The translations under genes were made by a program, and so were the position numbers. The notes under the pieces are model-generated. The model was not told the origin of the DNA. It searched no databases and saw nothing but the letters and a program-made list of their open reading frames with translations. Shown piece by piece: positions 7,443 to 9,554 of a stretch of 9,554 nt of DNA; position 1 is the first letter of the stretch; each line of letters begins with the position of its first letter. Origin of the DNA: Bacteroidota bacterium (GTDB lineage: Bacteria > Bacteroidota > Bacteroidia > Chitinophagales > Chitinophagaceae); NCBI GenBank assembly GCA_023440945.1, contig JAEZRL010000486.1, forward strand, positions 1-9,554, written 5' to 3'.

Positions 7443-7820
7443 ATGAAAAAAATCATTTTATGTGTAGTGATTGCTTTATCACTTTATGCATTAAATACTG
7501 CATCCGCTCAAAATAATAACCGGGAACAAATGCAGCAGGCTTATCGCCAGTATTTAAAAGACTCCGTGAATTTACAGGATGCGATGGCTGATTCAGTAAT
7601 GGCAATACGGTCAGAGTTTCGTCCGCAGATGAGGGAGATATTCCAGGATCAATCAACAAGCATGGACGATAAACAAAGCAAGATGCAGGATGTGAGAAAG
7701 CAAATGGAAGCAAGATATAAAACAGCAGGTTTAACCGACGAACAGGTGCAGATGATTCATCAACATGATGAACAAATGATGAACAGGATGCGTGGACGCA
7801 TGAACAATGGAGGGCAATAA
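7443..7820 (+). CDS. Small Met-rich exported protein, function unknown
   Basis: A 125-residue protein with a clear Sec signal peptide (residues 1-22; KK start, hydrophobic core, cleavage probably after ASA before Gln23). The mature 103 residues are highly charged and helical, contain 12 Met and no Cys, and end in a Met/His/Arg segment (MIHQHDEQMMNRMRGRM) and a Gly/Gln tail. The pattern of Gln/Met-rich amphipathic helices with an LTDEQ phrase recalls Spy/CpxP-like periplasmic proteins, which act as chaperones or metal-stress sensors, but the resemblance is only general. The length also fits that group. A TTG two codons upstream (7437) can extend the frame, but the ATG at 7443 begins a textbook signal peptide. 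It diverges from the kinase gene (233 bases between starts), and two terminators follow, so it is probably transcribed alone. Confidence 0.75.
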   Translation: MKKIILCVVIALSLYALNTASAQNNNREQMQQAYRQYLKDSVNLQDAMADSVMAIRSEFRPQMREIFQDQSTSMDDKQSKMQDVRKQMEARYKTAGLTDEQVQMIHQHDEQMMNRMRGRMNNGGQ

Positions 7821-7857
7821 ATTTCGATATTGGTTTAATACTTACTTACCTGTTAAC

Positions 7858-7896
7858 AAAAGCCTCGCTCATAAAAAGAACGAGGTTTTTTCTTTT
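7858..7896 (+). terminator. Rho-independent terminator after the Met-rich protein gene
   Basis: CCTCG (7863-7867) pairs with CGAGG (7881-7885), with a further TC/GA pair inside, then a run of six T and more T-rich sequence. An A-run precedes the stem. It lies about 40 bases after the stop codon. Confidence 0.85.
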
Positions 7897-7900
7897 AGGG

Positions 7901-7937
7901 AACTGCTATCATCAAAACATAGCAGTTTTAATTTTTA
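7901..7937 (+). terminator. Second hairpin in tandem, probable backup terminator
   Basis: A perfect 9-base inverted repeat, AACTGCTAT (7901-7909) and ATAGCAGTT (7919-7927), with a 9-base loop, followed by TTAATTTTT. The stem has lower GC content than the first hairpin 16 bases upstream. The T-rich tail suits a terminator, though the T-run is interrupted. Confidence 0.6.
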
Positions 7938-8123
7938 CTAATTTTAAAGCGGTAACATTAGCTACTTTTCAACTGTAAATTGGCTTCCGCACTAAGTCCG
8001 GTTTTTATTCTGAACAATTAACTATAATATGGAATATCGTTTGCTTTACTCATTCACCTTCCACAAAAATCGCAGCTTTGTAGAATAAATGTAAACGCAG
8101 AAAATTCAAATTAAACACCATAC
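7938..8123. other. Intergenic region upstream of the AI-2E-family gene
   Basis: The gene-free stretch from 7821 to 8123 holds the two terminators in its left half. The rest is AT-rich with no open frame of note. The best promoter candidate is CAGCTTTG at 8073-8080 (one mismatch to TAnnTTTG), but no -33 TTTG sits at the right distance, so I do not call a promoter. Confidence 0.4.
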
Positions 8124-9266
8124 ATGAAAGATATGCCTATTACAGTAAGGAGATCAATTGAATTACTTGGTCTTGTTTTAGTCGTGATAATTATTATAGC
8201 GGGTCAGGCTATAATCATGCCTTTATTGCTTGCCTTTTTTATAAGTCTTGTGTTGTTACCTTTTACGCGTTTTTTACAACGGAAACATCTTCCCGAAGTG
8301 CTTGCTATCGCTTTGGCGTTGCTACTTCTGATTGTATTGACCGCCGGCATTATGTGGTTCTTTTCCATTCAAATAGCTAAGCTTATTGCCGACTTTCCCC
8401 AGATAAAGGATAATGTGATGCTCCACTTAAATGCACTAAGGGAATGGGTAGATGCAAAAACAGGCTTTTCTACAGAAAAACAAATGACCCTTATAAATGA
8501 ACAAAGCAGCAAGTTAATTAACTCGGCCGGTGGTATCTTAACCGGTGCAGCAGCTTCTCTCAGTTCTATCTTCGTTTTTTTTGGATTATTGCCCATCTAT
8601 ATTTTCCTTATACTTTTTTACAAAAACCTTTTACTGCGCTTTGTTTTTTTATGGTTCCCTCCCCAAAGCCAGGGCAAAGTGGAAGAAGTAATGCGGGAAA
8701 CTGAAACAATCGTTAAAAGTTATATTGGCGGCTTATTAATACAAATTACTTATATCACTGTTTTGCTTGGGGGCGCACTAATGGTGTTGGGTATTAAACA
8801 TGCACTGCTCATCGGTATCCTTTTTGCCTTTCTAAATCTAATTCCTTACATAGGTGCATTAATAGGTAACATAATCGGCGTATTGCTAACGCTTACATCT
8901 TCACAAGAATTGTGGCCGATCCTGGAGGTACTGATAACTATTGCCGTAGTTCAATTTCTGGATAACAATATTTTGATGCCGCGAATTGTAGGCTCTAAAG
9001 TAAAAATCAATGCGCTGGCAACCATTGTAGGTGTGTTTATAGGTGGAAGCATTGCCGGTGTCGCCGGAATGTTTTTATCATTGCCACTTATTGCTGTGCT
9101 TAAAATAATATTTGACAGAACAGAAAATTTCAGGCAATGGGGAGTTTTATTGGGCGATGAAAAACCTTCAAAAAGTCCGATGAAGTTTCCGGTGTTCCGG
9201 AAAAAAAGTAAAGAGGTACAGGATAAGCTGAAAGCTGAGGATCATATCAAACCACCCGAGGCATAG
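8124..9266 (+). CDS. AI-2E family transporter (PerM/UPF0118-type membrane protein)
   Basis: A 380-residue inner-membrane protein of the AI-2E exporter/PerM family. Hydrophobic segments lie at about residues 14-32, 33-47, 59-79, 148-165, 200-221, 226-257 (two spans), 265-283 and 291-332 (two spans). A soluble, largely helical stretch lies at about 80-145 between the third and fourth spans, as is usual for the family. Family signatures are NLIPYIG (237-243) and QFLDNNILMPRIVG (276-289), followed by the GVAGMFLSLPLIAVLK span. Characterised relatives include the E. coli autoinducer-2 exporter TqsA and Na+/H+ antiporter-like proteins, so the substrate cannot be assigned from sequence and the AI-2 name should be read as a family label. 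The last 40 residues form a charged, Lys/Pro-rich cytoplasmic tail. The gene appears monocistronic. Confidence 0.92.
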   Translation: MKDMPITVRRSIELLGLVLVVIIIIAGQAIIMPLLLAFFISLVLLPFTRFLQRKHLPEVLAIALALLLLIVLTAGIMWFFSIQIAKLIADFPQIKDNVMLHLNALREWVDAKTGFSTEKQMTLINEQSSKLINSAGGILTGAAASLSSIFVFFGLLPIYIFLILFYKNLLLRFVFLWFPPQSQGKVEEVMRETETIVKSYIGGLLIQITYITVLLGGALMVLGIKHALLIGILFAFLNLIPYIGALIGNIIGVLLTLTSSQELWPILEVLITIAVVQFLDNNILMPRIVGSKVKINALATIVGVFIGGSIAGVAGMFLSLPLIAVLKIIFDRTENFRQWGVLLGDEKPSKSPMKFPVFRKKSKEVQDKLKAEDHIKPPEA

Positions 9267-9487
9267 TTTTTTTCTGTCGCAGCAAAATCTGCACCGATGG
9301 CATGAGAGCCACTTGCAATTATAGTAGCGATACAAAGAACTAGCTATATCGCCGGCAAAGAACACTATCTTTTATTACCGCGAATACAACACTTTGACCG
9401 TGTGCCTTTACATGAAATTAGAATAATCAACGCAACGGTTTCCTGGCTTTGCACCAATCTTTAATGAAGAGCCTGCTCGATGGCCAA
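9267..9487. other. Intergenic region with a degenerate repeated motif
   Basis: No gene is supportable here. Three related segments (about 9291-9317, 9451-9478 and 9483-9509, the last entering the neighbouring gene) share a GCACC/GGCC...GAGA...GCC...TTGC pattern. On the minus strand they would read as (A/R)xGSxxIG-like peptides, but in frames broken by stops. GCGATA (9327-9332) and TATCGC (9347-9352) form a weak hairpin without a T-run. Confidence 0.3.
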
Positions 9488-9554
9488 TTACCTGAGAACC
9501 GCCATTTGCCAGGTTTCAATTTTCTTTCCATCAACGGTTAGCGTATAACTATAT
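9488..9554 (-). CDS. C-terminal end of a probable secreted/surface protein (partial, enters from the right)
   Basis: Only the last 21 codons and the TAA stop (9490-9488) are inside the window. The encoded end reads YSYTLTVDGKKIETWQM followed by four residues. This YxYxLxVDGxxIxTxQM pattern is the typical closing beta-hairpin of Bacteroidota secreted proteins, including tail-fibre-domain and T9SS-type proteins of Chitinophagaceae, in which the chain ends soon after the QM. The identification rests on a short stretch and on remembered family patterns. It would be transcribed convergently with the AI-2E-family gene. No terminator was found after its stop. Confidence 0.5.
   Translation of the reverse strand, partial: YSYTLTVDGKKIETWQMAVLR

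Noticed and set aside
9168..9365. A 65-codon minus-strand open frame overlapping the end of the AI-2E-family gene.
   Set aside because: Its translation is Cys/Arg/Tyr-rich low-quality sequence lying mostly antisense to the real gene and the intergenic region, with no recognisable domain.
1..9554. Searches by eye for CRISPR arrays, insertion-sequence ends, tRNA genes, riboswitches and defence or toxin-antitoxin genes.
   Set aside because: No regularly spaced repeats, transposase motifs, cloverleaf-like sequences or known defence motifs were seen.

Overview
The window looks like a piece of a Bacteroidota chromosome, most likely from the family Chitinophagaceae. Several things point there. There is a secreted protein with a type IX secretion (T9SS) C-terminal sorting domain. 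There is a BshC of the Bacteroidota type next to rimO. The genes lack clear Shine-Dalgarno sequences, and two starts are preceded by boxes resembling the Bacteroidota -7 promoter consensus (TAnnTTTG). The DNA is AT-rich, and no insertion sequence, CRISPR array, integrase, tRNA or rRNA is visible.

Layout from left to right. An AhpD-like carboxymuconolactone decarboxylase-family protein (18-584, +) ends at a clear intrinsic terminator. Next come rimO (ribosomal protein S12 methylthiotransferase, 766-2079, +) and bshC (last step of bacillithiol synthesis, 2116-3777, +), only 36 bases apart and probably co-transcribed. Convergent to these is a single-stranded DNA-binding protein (3823-4263, -). 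Divergent from ssb is a signal-peptide protein with a T9SS sorting domain (4391-5701, +). A short TPR-type gene or gene remnant follows (5841-6095, +). It converges on a soluble PAS-containing sensor histidine kinase (6133-7209, -). Divergent from the kinase is a small Met-rich exported protein (7443-7820, +), followed by two tandem hairpin terminators. Then comes an AI-2E/PerM-family membrane protein (8124-9266, +). The last 70 bases hold the 3' end of a minus-strand gene whose C-terminus resembles those of Bacteroidota secreted proteins.

The genes form no single pathway. A loose theme is thiol and redox biology (AhpD-like CxxC protein, the Fe-S radical-SAM enzyme RimO, bacillithiol synthesis), but only rimO-bshC has the spacing of an operon. 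I see no convincing undescribed system. The points most worth a second look are the nearly leaderless rimO promoter, the orphan kinase whose PAS resembles the one in CheB/CheR-PAS hybrid proteins, the uncharacterised N-terminal region of the T9SS protein, the Met-rich exported protein, and a degenerate motif in the right-hand intergenic region. Start codons were moved inward for ssb, the kinase and the Met-rich protein, with reasons given in their entries.
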